Shown here piece after piece: positions 1 to 11,008 of a DNA stretch of 64,000 nucleotides. The notes under the pieces are model-generated. The model made no database searches and had not been told where the DNA came from. It worked only from the letters and a program-made list of their open reading frames with translations. A program made the translations under genes and the position numbers. Source of the stretch: Linum tenue (Eukaryota; Streptophyta; Magnoliopsida; Malpighiales; Linaceae); contig CAMGYJ010000006.1 of the NCBI GenBank assembly GCA_946122785.1, forward strand, positions 3,560,538 through 3,624,537, given 5' to 3'. Position 1 is the first letter of the stretch; each line of letters starts with the position of its first letter.

Positions 1-2
1 TA

Positions 3-782
3 GAGGCAGAGCCTTTAGCCACGGTCACGGAAGCCCAGGTACGAAAGTTCACCAAGAAGAACATATTCACTCGGTTCGGCTTGCCCGAGTCCATCGTCAC
101 AGACCATGGAAAGCAGTTTGATTGCAAGAAGTTTGTGGAGTTCTATGATGACAATGGGGTCGTGTTGAGATTTTCTTCGGTGGCCTACCCTCAAGCAAAC
201 GGTCAAGCGGAGGCGGCCAACAAAAGTATCCTTCACGGGTTACACACCCGGCTGGCAGGCGCCAAGGGCAAATGGGTGGAGGAACTTCCCAATGTGTTGT
301 GGGCGCATCGCACAACTTACAAAACCGCCACTGGGGAAACACCCTTTTCCCTAACTTACAGAAGCAAGGCAGTCATTCCTGTGGAGCTCAGCATCCCAAG
401 TTACCGCGTCGCCCAGTACGATCCAAACGGCAATGACGAGGCGCAAGCCAACAAACTAGACATGGCAAACGAAGTGAGGGAAGTGGCGGCAATTCGGTTG
501 GAAAAGATGAAGCGGCAGGTGGCCCGTTACTACAATAAGAAGATGCGTGCCCACGAGATCATAGAAGGCGCCCTGGTTCTCAAGTGTGATTTTCGTCCAG
601 ATGCCCGCGAGGGAAAGTTGGCACCAAAGTGGAAAGGCCCATACCGAGTTCGAGAGGTGGTAGGACCCAGCACGTTCAAATTAGAGCATACCGAGGGCCG
701 AGTGGTGAAAAAAACTTGGAACGCGCAAAACCTACGCGTTTACCGTGTAAGCGCCACACCAGGGGAAGACGGCTCCACTTAA
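3..782 (+). CDS. Integrase, C-terminal part of a Ty3/gypsy polyprotein (element A, partial)
   Basis: The reading frame enters from the left edge and ends at a TAA at 780-782. It contains the second half of the DDE integrase core: the Asp of the TDHGKQFD motif (near position 105) and the catalytic Glu of NGQAEAANK (near 215). The GPYRVREVV stretch near the C-terminus is typical of the integrase C-terminal domain of Tat elements. The enzyme would join element cDNA to host DNA. The aligned region of element D reads almost the same in the same order, so this end looks undamaged. Gag, protease, RT and RNase H lie outside the window, so completeness cannot be judged. Confidence 0.92.
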   Translation, partial: EAEPLATVTEAQVRKFTKKNIFTRFGLPESIVTDHGKQFDCKKFVEFYDDNGVVLRFSSVAYPQANGQAEAANKSILHGLHTRLAGAKGKWVEELPNVLWAHRTTYKTATGETPFSLTYRSKAVIPVELSIPSYRVAQYDPNGNDEAQANKLDMANEVREVAAIRLEKMKRQVARYYNKKMRAHEIIEGALVLKCDFRPDAREGKLAPKWKGPYRVREVVGPSTFKLEHTEGRVVKKTWNAQNLRVYRVSATPGEDGST

Positions 783-839
783 CAAGAGTTAGAAAGGGTG
801 ATGAGTGGTCGTAGTTGTAAGTATTTGTCTATGTCGAAA

Positions 840-1320
840 ACAAGTGTGTAAGGGTGTTTGTGTTGTGACTAAAAGCGCTCATCGAAATAGCGTCGTATCG
901 TGTCCAAAGCGCCCAATGATCTAGCGCCCCAATAGTGACTTTGTGTTTGTTTACGTCATTTCGTATTAAGAAAAAGTGCCCAGTTTTGCGCCCAGTTATC
1001 TCGCGCTATCGAAAACGCCCGATCTTGAGACCGACCATGGGTTACGCGAAGTCGGTAAAGCGCCCAATTTCGCGCCCAGTAATCTTGAGTTAGAAGAGAC
1101 GCCCAATTTGGGGATGGATGGCGAGTTTAAGCGTAAAAGTTGAGAAATATCAGTAAAGAGCCCCGTTTCGCGCCATTCGAAAAGCAAAGTGCCCTAATAT
1201 TGCGCCCTACGTCAGAGCAATATGGCACCCAACTTTGCGCCCAATAACCACAAAGCGCCCTCATTTTTTGCGCCCCCATAGGTCCGACCTAAGTTGAGTA
1301 AACGATTCAAAGGCCCCAAA
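840..1320. repeat. Degenerate GCGCCC-type repeat block downstream of pol (element A)
   Basis: Between the pol stop and the antisense gene, the motifs GCGCCCA and GCGCCC recur about every 20-60 bases with connecting sequence such as TAAAGCGCCCAAT. The same motif, on the other strand, fills the matching place in element D (53330-53880). No convincing gene is seen. Tat-lineage elements commonly carry tandem repeats in this 3' region. Confidence 0.7.
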
Positions 1321-1400
1321 ATGCGATGCAATGACTAAAGGAAACGTCTTTATATATATATAAGAAGTAAAAATAAAAAGATAAATAATACAGCAGAGTT

Positions 1401-3895
1401 CTACTCAAATGGCGCCCGTTCTTCACTCCGCGCCAGAATTGGAACTCCAGCACTAGGCGCCTTTGGAGAAGGCGAAGCAGGGACGGACCCACTATGAGGC
1501 GCATCAGCAGCAAACGGCTCGGGCGCCCCTCCCGTTCCGCGGGGGGTCTCCCGCTCCCCGATCACATACTCAGCCATCTCCGTAAGATCCCAAGTATGGT
1601 CGGGGTGATCCTTCATCAACTTCACCCTCAAAATCTCGTGGCCGGTCAAGATGGCGTTGGCGCACATCCCTTTTCCAGCCAAAGACTCCTCGAAGGTGTC
1701 TAAAGAATGGCGCAAGGTGGAAATTTCTTCCCGGGCCTCCTTCAAGGACTTCTTGTTCACCTTGCAGGCATCTTGCCACCTCCTCTTCTCCTCCTTGAGG
1801 ATGTCAATCTCGCTGGCTTGGGCGCTCGCCTCCTGCGCCAACGCCTCCTTCTCGGCCTGCAGGTCCGCCATCTTCCTGCGCTCGTCGTCCAGAGCGCCCT
1901 GCAGTCGCGACACCTCCGGGCCGCGTTTACCTGCGCCTCCTCGCGCCATCGCATTCTCCAAGTCGTGCTTCATGGAGGCAGCAGAGGTAGAGGCTTCGAG
2001 CGCCTCTCGGGTCTTGTCATTGAGGCGCCGGGCGCCTCTCTCCGCAAAAAGGAGGATCTACAAACACCAAGTAAGAAAGATTAACACTTGTACGAAAGGC
2101 AAGGCAATTCCACAAATGGGGGAAAACAAAGATAAGAGTAAATACCTTGGTGCCCACTTGGGCCAGTTCGGCAAAGAGGTGATCCCCATTCACCTCCGAT
2201 GGTAATTGCCACTTCTTGGCAGCCGTAATCGCCAACCCCATGGCGCACCCGCGGTCGATGGCAACCAAGGGAGAGCAAGACAGGTCGATGCGCCCAACAT
2301 CCGAGCGGCGCGGCTGCAAGATAGGAGGGCGCCCATCGGGGCCCACATAGCGCCCCTCCTCGTTAAGGTGGTACTGGGCGCCTTCCCCACCACCCGACGC
2401 CTCGACGCCTTCTTTCTCCTTCCCCCTGTCAGCCTTCTTGCTGGCATGGGTTAAGGGGGAACCAGCTCGTTTCCCCCGACGAACCAGGGGTTCAGCGTCT
2501 TCTTCCCCGGAAGTAACCTCCTGCTCCGCAAGTTCGGCATCAGGCGCCCGTTCTTCAGCCTCCTCTTCAACCTCCGGGGCGGAAGACGCCACACTGGCAG
2601 TCTTCATATGGAGGGCGCCCCCTTCACGGCCCTCTTCTTCCTCTTTGGCTTAGGAGGAGGCGCCTGTGTTCGTGTGGCAGCCGGCTCGGGCGCCTGTGGT
2701 TGAGTCGAAGCGGGCGCCCCCCCCCCCCCGGTCATAGCCGCAAGCCGACTTTTCATCAGCTTGGCAAGGCTGCTATAGTCCGACCCTGCACATTTTCAGA
2801 GGATCAGCTCGCGTCAAAAAGCAAAAATTAGTACAAGTCACAACATAATTACACGTATAACATCTAGGCGCCTACAAACCATCATTATAATACGCCTCCA
2901 GAATAGGGGGGCGATTCGCTCTCTGCCCGCAAATCAGGCGGGCGCCATCCGTCTCCGATTGAGACAGCACACCGGGCGCGTTAAACTCTTCGACGTCCCC
3001 AAATCCCACCGCCTCAAGAAGGCGCCTCCACTCTCAAAGAAAGAGTCACGGTAGGCCTTCATGAAGAAAAATCCATCGAACCAGCGACGCCCCAACTTCG
3101 GACACCGTTCAACGAAGTGAAACGGGCGTTTCTTCCTCTTCTGAAGCGATAAACAGTTGTCAAGGGGCTCCATCTTGAAAAAATACCTGAACAAGTTGAA
3201 GGTGGGCTCCACGTTGTGTTCCCGACACCTTAACTTGAACAGGATCATGATCACAATGACCGAGGGGGACAGGCGCCCTAGTGGACAACCGCAGGTCGTC
3301 AGGATGCCCTCCATAATGTGGTCGAGGGGAAACCGCAATCCAAAGCGAAAGTATTCATGGTACATCCCGATCCACTTTGGCCCACAGATGCCCACTCGCG
3401 AAATGGCAGACGGAGGCGCATACCACCAATCACGCGGGAGTTGGAGGCTGGTCACTAGCTCATGGACACGGGCCAAGGTGACGGTGGATGTATGCTGTGG
3501 CCCGGCCACCTCAAAGGACAACTTGGACGTCTCCGTCGGAATATGGTCGGGGGGAAAAGAGTTCTCCCATGTCAAGATCTTGTAGGACCCGTCCGCGGGC
3601 ATGAAACCCGGAGTCGAGGCGCTCGAAGGACCAGCTGACGAAGAAGCAGGCGCCATCTCTAAACCAACAAACGACCCAGACGCAATGTAGACGCGGAGTA
3701 AGTGACGCCCTACCCTAGATTACTAGAATAAACTAATAAGAAGCAACTGGTGATAGAAGATTCCTTACCGCTTTAAGTCGGACGCCTAGCTTCACCGCCT
3801 GAGCCCGAGGCACCTGCGCCCGAAGCGCCTGCACCAGAAGCACCAACGCCCGGGGCGCCTTTTCCAGAAGTTTTGTTTTGTTGTGGGGAAGACAT
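1401..3895 (-). pseudogene. Antisense additional ORF of element A (gypsy-type transposon domain plus coiled coil), damaged
   Basis: Read on the minus strand. A short Gly/Ala/Ser-rich first exon starts at ATG 3895. A second exon (about 3656-2885) carries the 'putative gypsy type transposon' domain (Transposase_28-like), with FRFGLRFPLDHIMEG and LGRLSPSVI. A low-complexity exon (about 2793-2160) and a coiled-coil exon (about 2054-1401) follow. Exon order matches the antisense genes of elements B and D. It is damaged: the first exon meets TAA before its apparent donor, the domain exon shifts frame near 3000-3020, and the frame is also lost around a run of 13 C (2717-2729) and near 2605. Function is unknown. 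It may once have been a regulatory or structural protein of the element. Confidence 0.75.
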
Positions 3896-4037
3896 TCTCG
3901 ACGGACACGGAGAAAGAATGTGACGATTGCAAAGTATGACAGGAGAGAGGGCAGAGCAGAATCTAGAGAGAGGTCAGAGCGAAGTCTTAGAGAGAAGTCA
4001 AATGGAAGAAAGTGACAGGAACTAAAGGGGGAATGGG

Positions 4038-4045
4038 TATTTAAA
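4038..4045 (-). promoter_or_regulatory. TATA-like box of the antisense gene in element A
   Basis: On the minus strand this reads TTTAAATA, about 143 bases upstream of the antisense ATG at 3895. Elements B and D have TATA-like boxes at nearly the same distance from their antisense ATGs. Confidence 0.45.
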
Positions 4046-4581
4046 GGAGAGGAAGACCCCAGCCGGGTCTCGTGCCGCGCGCCACGTGTCAACACCACGG
4101 GCGGGCTTTTCAGCTTCCCCCACCTTTTCACTTTTTTGAAAATCCCGAAATTTGAAATTCGAATTTACGTGCCAATATCACGGGCGGAATTTTGAGCTTC
4201 CCCCACCCTTTCCTTTTTTGGAAATTTCCAAAATTCTCGAAATTTCAAATTTCCCTGGCAAGCAAAGCGTGGGGCCCACGTCAAAATCCCCCCGTGAGGG
4301 GGGCATAAGGGTTAGGGACGTCCATCACGAAGAACTCCATGAAGAGGCGCCCATGAATCACAAAGAGGAAGCGCACAAAACAGGGAGCATCAACAAAGGT
4401 TGGGCGTCCACAAGCTAAGAATGGTCGGTAAGGGCGCCCACAAACCACGAAGAGAATAAGAATACAATAGAGGGCACCATAGAAAGCAGGCGCCTACAAA
4501 GAAAGAGGATACAAGGCCGCGACAAGAGAATCAGTCAGGCGCTCAAGGGTGAAACCATGAGCACCTAACTGGGGGGGCAAT
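4046..4581. other. Non-coding stretch between antisense promoter and 3' LTR, ending in the PPT
   Basis: No gene is seen. The stretch holds A/T-rich inverted patches of AAATTTC/GAAATTT type around 4130-4250. Similar patches occur upstream of the antisense genes of D (50243-50288) and B (near 24310). It ends in a G-run followed by CAAT directly before the LTR (4571-4581), which fits the polypurine tract that primes plus-strand synthesis. Confidence 0.55.
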
Positions 4582-5167
4582 TGTTGGGGGTACTACCCAT
4601 CAACTAGGGATCTGGGCCCCCAGGCAACAGGATTGGGAGGGGCAAAGCCCAAAAATGGTTCTGAGAAATACCCCAAGGCCCAAACAAGAGGAAGGGCGCA
4701 TAAGGACAAAACGCTAAAGGCCAAGGGAGACCAGGCTGTCAGGTGGTCCTTAGCCTACGGGCGCCTGTCACGCGTCAGAAGCCTGACAGGGCAATTGTGA
4801 TATCGGACAAAGAGAGTATAGAGCATGTCAGGTGGTTCTTAGCCTGTGGGCTCCTGTCACGCGTCAGAAGCCTGACAAGGCAGTTGAGATATCTGACAAA
4901 GAGAGTACAAAGCATTAAATGGGGACGGTGACGTGGAGGAGATCAACCTCGGGTTCGGTGAGTATAAATAGGGGCAGTTGGTAGCATTTACACAGGTGGG
5001 ACTCTCTCACTAGAATTCCTACTTTGAGACCTTTTCCCTCTATAAGGAACTAACTTGGGCGTCGGAGGATTAACGGGCCCAGGCGCCCTCCTCTTCGTGC
5101 GTGTGTGTAGGCAGGCGCCAGTCGGAGGGAAGTTCCAGGAGTTTCGGTGGGTATCGTGGCACAAACA
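4582..5167 (+). repeat. 3' LTR of element A
   Basis: It starts TGTTGGGGG right after the polypurine tract and ends ...CACAAACA, giving TG...CA ends and about 586 bp. A TATAAATA box lies at 4963-4970. The right end is inferred from the CA dinucleotide and the start of a different LTR at 5169. The partner LTR is outside the window. Confidence 0.75.
4738..4915 (+). repeat. 89-bp tandem duplication in the U3 part of the element A LTR
   Basis: Two units (4738-4826 and 4827-4915) both begin GTCAGGTGGT and both contain CACGCGTCAGAAGCCTGACA. They differ at only a few bases. They sit upstream of the TATA box, as promoter-enhancer duplications in LTRs often do. Confidence 0.8.
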
Positions 5168-5168
5168 G

Positions 5169-6358
5169 TGACTCGCTAAAACACAACTCCTAACAAAGCC
5201 CAAGTGTAACCAATGAAAGGGACTGCAGTATAGTGGCTCAAGTAATAAATATCGAATCCACGGGTCTCTAGAGTTACTATTACTCAGCTTCAGTTCATTA
5301 TCTAGCAAACCAGATTAAGATAGAACAACTAAAACTTCTCTAGAACAACCGATCAAGGCTTTCTGAACTAGATTCCCTCTATCGAATGAGGCTTTCAATC
5401 GATACAAAGAAGTGAATCAACCCTCGGCTAAAGCAATCGATCCAATACTATCAATCTATGGTGCTCTATTGACCTAATCAGGTATTCGCTCTCATAGGAT
5501 CAAAGCAGAATCAATAATCTCGACTAAAGCAGAATTGAATGATGAAAACATGCATAGATTGAACTTAAGATTATCAAGTAAGAGTACTCATACAATCATC
5601 CAATCAAACAAACATGGCTAGGGTTCCTCAAAACCTAAGTGAAGGGAAGTTACTCCATATAGAAGAGAGAGAATGCAAAAATCTGATCTAGATATTCACT
5701 CTCCATCTTTAAGCTTGATTCCGAGCTCCAATGGCAAAGAAATCTTCTAAAATAGCTCCAAGAATGTTCCCAAGGTGCTCTCTCTAGGTTTTGTCCTTGG
5801 TTGTTTGGGATCCAAAACCCAGCTCTCCCCTTTCAAAATCCGCAAAAACGCATTTATACAGCTCACAGAAGCCAAGTTACAGCCCCAAGTTACGGCCGTA
5901 ACCTTTGGGGTTCAGCCCATAACTTCTGGAATGTATTCTGCCTCCCGTGGCCCCGAGTTACGGTCATGGTCGTAACTTGAAAGGCCATCCCGTAACTCTA
6001 TAGTGGCTGCTGTCTTTCAGTCATATCTCCCTCATCCGAACTCCGAATCAGTCGCCGTTTGGTCCCAGACGCTCGTAGACTCGTCTTCTTTCTTTCCACG
6101 CATAGATTACATAATTATTTGTCCATTAAATAAGGTATAAATCCATTATTCTTTGGGTCATGCCCAAGTTTCTTTCCCCCGAGTCGCCAATTGATCTCCG
6201 ATTGACTTGAAATTTGTGTCTATGCTTCACTTTGCATACTAGGACCTGAAATGTGACAAAAGAACACAACCTAGCATAAAATAGGCTAAAGTATGATAAA
6301 TACCAAGCTAAACAATCAAGAAATGTGGGATAAAACATGTGCAAATTCTGTGTTATCA
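5169..6358 (-). repeat. Athila-like LTR (element G), solo or 5' LTR of an element mostly outside the window
   Basis: It begins TGACTCGCTAAAACACAA and ends ...TGTTATCA. The first bases are the reverse complement of the end of the E LTR (to 28568), and internal blocks such as the one at 6246-6290 recur, inverted, in the C and E LTRs. So this is a minus-oriented LTR of the same group, about 1190 bp. No matching target duplication is seen at its two ends (AACAG left, TATGG right). Element A ends one base before it and may have inserted at its edge. Confidence 0.75.
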
Positions 6359-6359
6359 T

Positions 6360-6665
6360 ATGGTTTGTCAGTCTAGTTTGTCATTTTTGACCAACATGTT
6401 TGTAATGTTTGTATGTCTAAAAAACAACCGGGTTGACTTTGAGACAAAGCCCCTCTATATAGGGATGAAGTCTCCAAAGTCAACCCGGTTGTGTTTTTTC
6501 TTTTTGTATGGTTTGTATTGTTTGTCAGTCTGGTTTGTATTATTTGTACAGTTCATACGTTTGTAAAGTTTGTAAATCTGTTTGTATGGTTTGTCGTTGT
6601 AGTTTGTACAGTTTGTATATTTGTATGGTTTGTACTGATTGTAAGTACGGTTTGTATACATCGTA
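6360..6665. repeat. TTTGTATGG-type short repeat tract
   Basis: Units close to TATGGTTTGT and TTTGTACAGT recur irregularly over about 300 bases. Open frames here on both strands (rich in Cys/Val/Phe or in Tyr/Asn/Lys) come from the repeat and are not taken as genes. A strong hairpin (6421-6495) interrupts it. Confidence 0.7.
6421..6495. repeat. Inverted repeat / hairpin with 21-nt arms
   Basis: The arm at 6421-6441 (AAAACAACCGGGTTGACTTT plus one base) is complementary to the arm at 6475-6495, with one mismatched or shifted position near the tip. The loop contains CTCTATATAG. The arms also hold the near-palindrome CAACCGGGTTG. Confidence 0.75.
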
Positions 6666-7084
6666 ATTTTCTATAATTCCCAAACTACCTCTGTCATTAA
6701 TTAAATAGCCCTTTCCATTTTTTAACCGTTGGATTAAAGTGTCCAGAACTAATGGCTAGAAGGGGCTTAGTCAAATGACTAAGGACCCCCCTTAGTCATG
6801 GGATCCGCTCTCATCTTTTAGGGATATTTTCACTTTTTCTTTAGGTTCGGAATCCTTCTCTATCCCCACATAAGCACCACCTCCCCAACAATTTTGTAAG
6901 GTTGGAGAAACTAAATGTCGTTTGGTCCGTACTTTCCACCGCCTCAACATTGGGAACGTTTTTATCTTCGCCGTCAGCCAAAGTGAGGTGTTCCTCTCTC
7001 GCTCAATGCTTAAGCAAGACTAGGTTCATGCCTAGGCACGCCTATTCAAACACTGGTCCCTACACTAGCCTCCATTAGGTCATG
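6666..7084. other. Unassigned stretch between repeat tract and element B
   Basis: No open frame or recognisable element is seen. A small inverted repeat, GGGGCTTAGTCA / TGACTAAG, lies at 6766-6785. The sequence ends TCATG directly before the LTR of B, which would be the left half of its target duplication. Confidence 0.4.
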
Positions 7085-7704
7085 TGTTGGGCATGTGACT
7101 CGGGCCTAGCTGCACCAAGGAGCAAGCCGGGCCCAGCCACGTCAACGAACAGCGCGCGACCAAATATACCCCGACGAGGCAGCGCGAAGACCCCGAGCGC
7201 GACACCTCATCGCAGTTAACCACGTCTCGGCGCGAAGAGCTTAGGCGCGGAGTGGGTTACACGCTCCAAGGGAGAGCTTAGCGTAGGCTAAACCAAGGGA
7301 CGAGGAAAGCGCAGCTTTCCTCCCCAGAAGGTAGTCACATCAGGCCCATGGATAGACCTCTGACACGCCCTAGGTAGAGGGATGGACAGGACATAGCCTA
7401 AAATCCTTAGTATGTTAGTGGTCACATCATTGTATCCCAGTAGTCACATCATTGTATCCTCACATGAGTCAACCACTCACCCACCACCATGAAGCCTATA
7501 AATACGGCATTTACTACGGTGGGTGAGGGGATCGCATTTTTTGGGCATTCTCTCTCTATAGCAACAACTTCTCTCTCTAAAATCTGGACTCTCTTCCTCG
7601 TCGATCCTCCAATTCTCCTCTCTCCGGTGGATCCCCACGCTTGCGTTCTTCTTGACCCAAACTCTCACCCGAATCTAACTCCTACACTCAGTTAGGTTCA
7701 AACA
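7085..7704 (+). repeat. 5' LTR of element B
   Basis: It starts TGTTGGGCATG and ends GGTTCAAACA. A TATAAATA box is at 7497-7504. The 3' copy is at 24836-25456. Differences seen: two substitutions in the U3 half, one base inserted near GTCGA in the 3' copy, and one substitution near the 3' end. Confidence 0.93.
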
Positions 7705-7706
7705 AT

Positions 7707-7724
7707 TGGCGCCCACCGTGGGGC
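7707..7724 (+). promoter_or_regulatory. Primer-binding site of element B
   Basis: TGGCGCCCACCGTGGGGC begins two bases after the LTR, the usual place for a tRNA primer site. I do not assign the tRNA. The same sequence follows the 3' LTR at 25459. Confidence 0.8.
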
Positions 7725-7749
7725 CAAGAAGAAACGCAGGAAAAATCCA

Positions 7750-10700
7750 ATGATGGCAGAACGCAACCACGACCAACCCGACGAAGCAACGCCAATCAAA
7801 GCAATGACCGACCCAAGGGCGTTCGCAGAAGCCAGCGACCTCAACGCGGTGCTCCTAGAAGAAGAAGAGCCCGAGCTGACGGCCAAGGAAATGAGGGAGC
7901 TGGTGACGAAACAAAACAACGTCATAGCTGACATGCAGAAGCAAATGAGCCAAGTCATTGCGCTCATGCTGAGTAAGGAGGCCGCGCCAGCAGTAGACGC
8001 GACGGCGGTCGTGCCCATACCAGCCGTGGGAGAAGCGTCGGGAACCGCCCAGCTACCGCAACCCGCGCCAGCGGAATTTCCCGCGTGCGAAACGCAGGGA
8101 ACTGAGCCACCAGGGCGGGCGGACCTCAGCTTCTTGGAGCAACACTTGTCTCCGCAATACCGACCCCACCCGCCTAAGAGGGTCCTCCACCAGCCGCTGA
8201 GCGCGCAAATAATGGCGGAGCACCTAAGCGGGGCGCCACCCCCCCTACCAACATACAACGGCACAACCGACCCAGAAGACCACGTGAGCACCTTTTGCTT
8301 GCGCATGCAACTCCAAACCAACTCCAATGCCGCGCTGTGCAGGACCTTCCCATCGACATTCTCCGGAATATGCCTCGACTGGTATAACCGGCTCCCGAAC
8401 GGAATCATCCGCTCGTTCGAGGAGTTCATACTTCTGTTCACGACAAAGTTCGCGTCCCAGAAACGACGTCCTCTACACCTCAAGGCCCTGATAGATATCA
8501 GGCAAAAGGATGGGGAAAGCCTGAGGGCTTTCTACGCTAGATGGTCCAGGGTAGCAATGGCCGTCCGCGATCTCACCCCCGAAACCGCCGCCCACCACCT
8601 CATGGAGGCCACCAGCAACATGGAGCTCAAGCGGGCATTAGCAAAAAGGCCTGTAACGCTATCAACAGAGTTGGAGATGAAGATTGAAAAGGCAATCACG
8701 TTAGAAGAGACCCTGGGGGCGGGATCCGTCAGACGCTTCGAACCAGCAAAAATACCACGGGAAGAGCAGGGGCGCCGGCAGCCTCCAAACCCAATCCCAC
8801 GAGACCAACTGCTACAGATGCACAGTGGCCCAAAGCGCCTCCCTCCTCCGCCACCAGAGCAAGTTCAGCGCGGGCGATCGCCGGACAGACGCGCGTCCAA
8901 CGCCTACACTCCCCTTAATAACTCCGTGAGGAACGTGTTCCACGTTCTCCGCGAGAAAGGCTACAAGCTCAATTGGCCTGCTCCGCTGAGGTCCCTACCC
9001 CACATGCGCGATCCAAAGAAGCATTGCGACTTCCACAGAGCAACGGGGCACCGAACGGAAGACTGCCGAGAGCTACGGTACGAAATAGAAGGCTTCGTGC
9101 GGCGAGGATTGCTGACCGAGTTCGTCCACGTGAAGGAAGAGCAAGTTGGGGACCCGCAACACCCTCCGCCACCCCCACAGGCCAACTACGATGATGACAC
9201 TGGCGCATATGTAGTGCGCAAAGAAATCGGGGTGGTAACAGTTGAAGGAGATCGCCCCAAGAAAAAAACCAAACGTGAGCGCGCGACGGAGTGCGCGGCC
9301 GTAGACGCACGAACAAGATTCAATCTGAGCTTTGACGACGCAGAGTTCCGACAAGGAGTCCCGTCAGAAGAGCCACTCATCGTCACCGCGCTGATTGCCG
9401 CCTGCAAGACCCACCGCCTGCTGATAGACGGGGGTAGCGCGGCTGACATCCTCTTCCAGAGCACCATTAACAAAATGGATATCGACCCGCGCCTAATCAG
9501 GCGCGCCCAGGGCAACCTGGTCGGTTTCTCCGGAACCCGAGTCCCAGTAATTGGAGTAGTCACCCTCCCCGTGGTCATGGGAGACCAGGAGCCGCGCGTC
9601 TCCAAGCAAGTAGAGTTCACAATCGTCGATTGCGAGTCGGCGCACAATGGCATCCTGGGCCGACCTTTCCTTGCGAAGTTCATGGCACTCCCGTCGACGT
9701 GCCACCAGAAGCTGAAATTCCCCACACAAAAAGGAGTTGGGGAAGCGCGGGGAACGACATGGGAAGACCGCGAGGAGGTGCGACGGACCAACATCGTCGA
9801 CACAAGAGCAGAAGAACCCCGACCAGAATCCATGGATTCCGATTTCGAGGTCGCGCTGGACCCCGCCGAGCCAACCAAGAAAATACGCATCTCCACCCAT
9901 GTCAGCAGTGACGCAATCGAACCACTCGTGGCGCTGCTGAGGGAATACAAGGAGCTGTTCGCATGGTGCACAGAAGACATGCCAGGAGTGCCCAGGGAGG
10001 TAGCCCAACATAGCCTTGCGGTTCCAACCAACGCGGAACCAAGGCAGCAAGGGCGAAGGACGTTCACTGGTGATAAGCTGAAGGCGATAGAAGAAGAGGT
10101 AGCGTGCCTACTGGCGGCAGGATTGATCCGCCCCGTGAAATATCCAAAGTGGCTGGCAAACGTAGTCTTGGTCAAGAAATCGTCAGGAGCCTGGCGGATG
10201 TGCGTCGACTACACCACAATCAACAAAGTGTGCCCTGGAGACCCTTACCCCCTACCGCGCATCGACCAGCTGATCGACGCGACCGCCGACCATGAGACAT
10301 TGTCGTTCCTTGACATGTTCTCAGGATACCACCAAATCCCAATGTCCATCGAAGATGAAGAAAAAACGGCTTTCATGACGCCGTTTGGAAATTTTTGCTT
10401 CGTAGGGATGCCGTTCGGATTGAAAAACGCGGGCGCAACGTACCAAAGAATGATCGACACGGTCTTCTCACGACAGATCGGGCGGAACATCGAAGCATAT
10501 GTGGACGACCTCATTGTCAAAACGAAAGAGGGCAAGTCACACCTGGAGGACCTGCGCGAGACTTTCGAAGCCCTGCGCAAACACAGCCTTCGCCTCAATC
10601 CACTCAAGTGCGTTTTTGGAGCTGAAGCAGGGAAATTTCTAGGGTTCATGATAACCAAGCGTGGCATAGAGGTTGACCCAAAGCAAATCACCGCGGTTCA

Positions 10701-11008
10701 ACAACTACGGGCTCCCCGCAACGCGCTAGAGATCCAATCTCTTAACGGCAAGATAGCGGCACTGGGAAGGTTCATACCAAGGTCCGCCGACAAATGTGCG
10801 CCCTTCTTCCAGACACTCAAGAATGGCGCGCGTTTCGCATGGTCCAAGGAGTGCGAAGCAGCATTCCAAGAACTAAAAGCATACCTTGTATCCCCCCCTG
10901 TACTAACCGCCCCCAAAATCAATGAAAAACTCTTCTTGTACCTCGCTGTGTCGACAAGGGCTGTGAGTGCAGTACTGATATCCAGAAGAGACGGCAAGAC
11001 TGAGCAAC
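7750..11008 (+). CDS. Gag-protease-RT-RNase H start, 5' part of the element B polyprotein
   Basis: The ATG lies only 25 bases after the PBS. The N-terminal part has a short coiled-coil-like stretch. A Retrotrans_gag domain follows (DPEDHVSTF to ESLRAFYARW, residues about 175-265). Next come a CX2HX4HX4C knuckle (CDFHRATGHRTEDC, near 425), an aspartic protease with DGGSAAD (near 560), and an RT with AYVDDLIVK (near 915). The DGGS protease motif is seen in other Tat elements. The frame runs into element C at 11009 within the region joining RT to RNase H, so the real protein is cut here. The continuation is at 18501. Apart from the insertion no stop or shift is seen. Confidence 0.93.

Larger units (their letters stand above)
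1..5167 (+). mobile_element. Element A: 3' part of a Tat-lineage Ty3/gypsy retrotransposon
   Basis: The window opens inside the integrase of this element. In order it holds the end of pol (to 782), a block of GCGCCC-rich repeats, a convergent antisense gene (3895 to 1401), a purine-rich PPT ending at 4581, and the 3' LTR (4582-5167). Pol followed by an antisense additional ORF is the plan of Tat/Retand-type Ty3/gypsy elements. The integrase and antisense protein closely resemble those of element D (49221-59945), so A and D are related families. The 5' half is outside the window. Confidence 0.9.

Noticed and set aside
3733..4131. 132-codon minus-strand frame in element A
   Set aside because: It overlaps the likely promoter and leader of the antisense gene. 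The ATG at 3895 in another frame fits the B and D genes better.
6339..6676. Cys/Val/Phe-rich and Tyr/Asn/Lys-rich frames
   Set aside because: They are by-products of the TTTGTA repeat tract on either strand.
7698..8483. Minus-strand open frame opposite gag of element B
   Set aside because: It mirrors the GC-rich gag frame. No domain, and the plus frame is clearly the gene.
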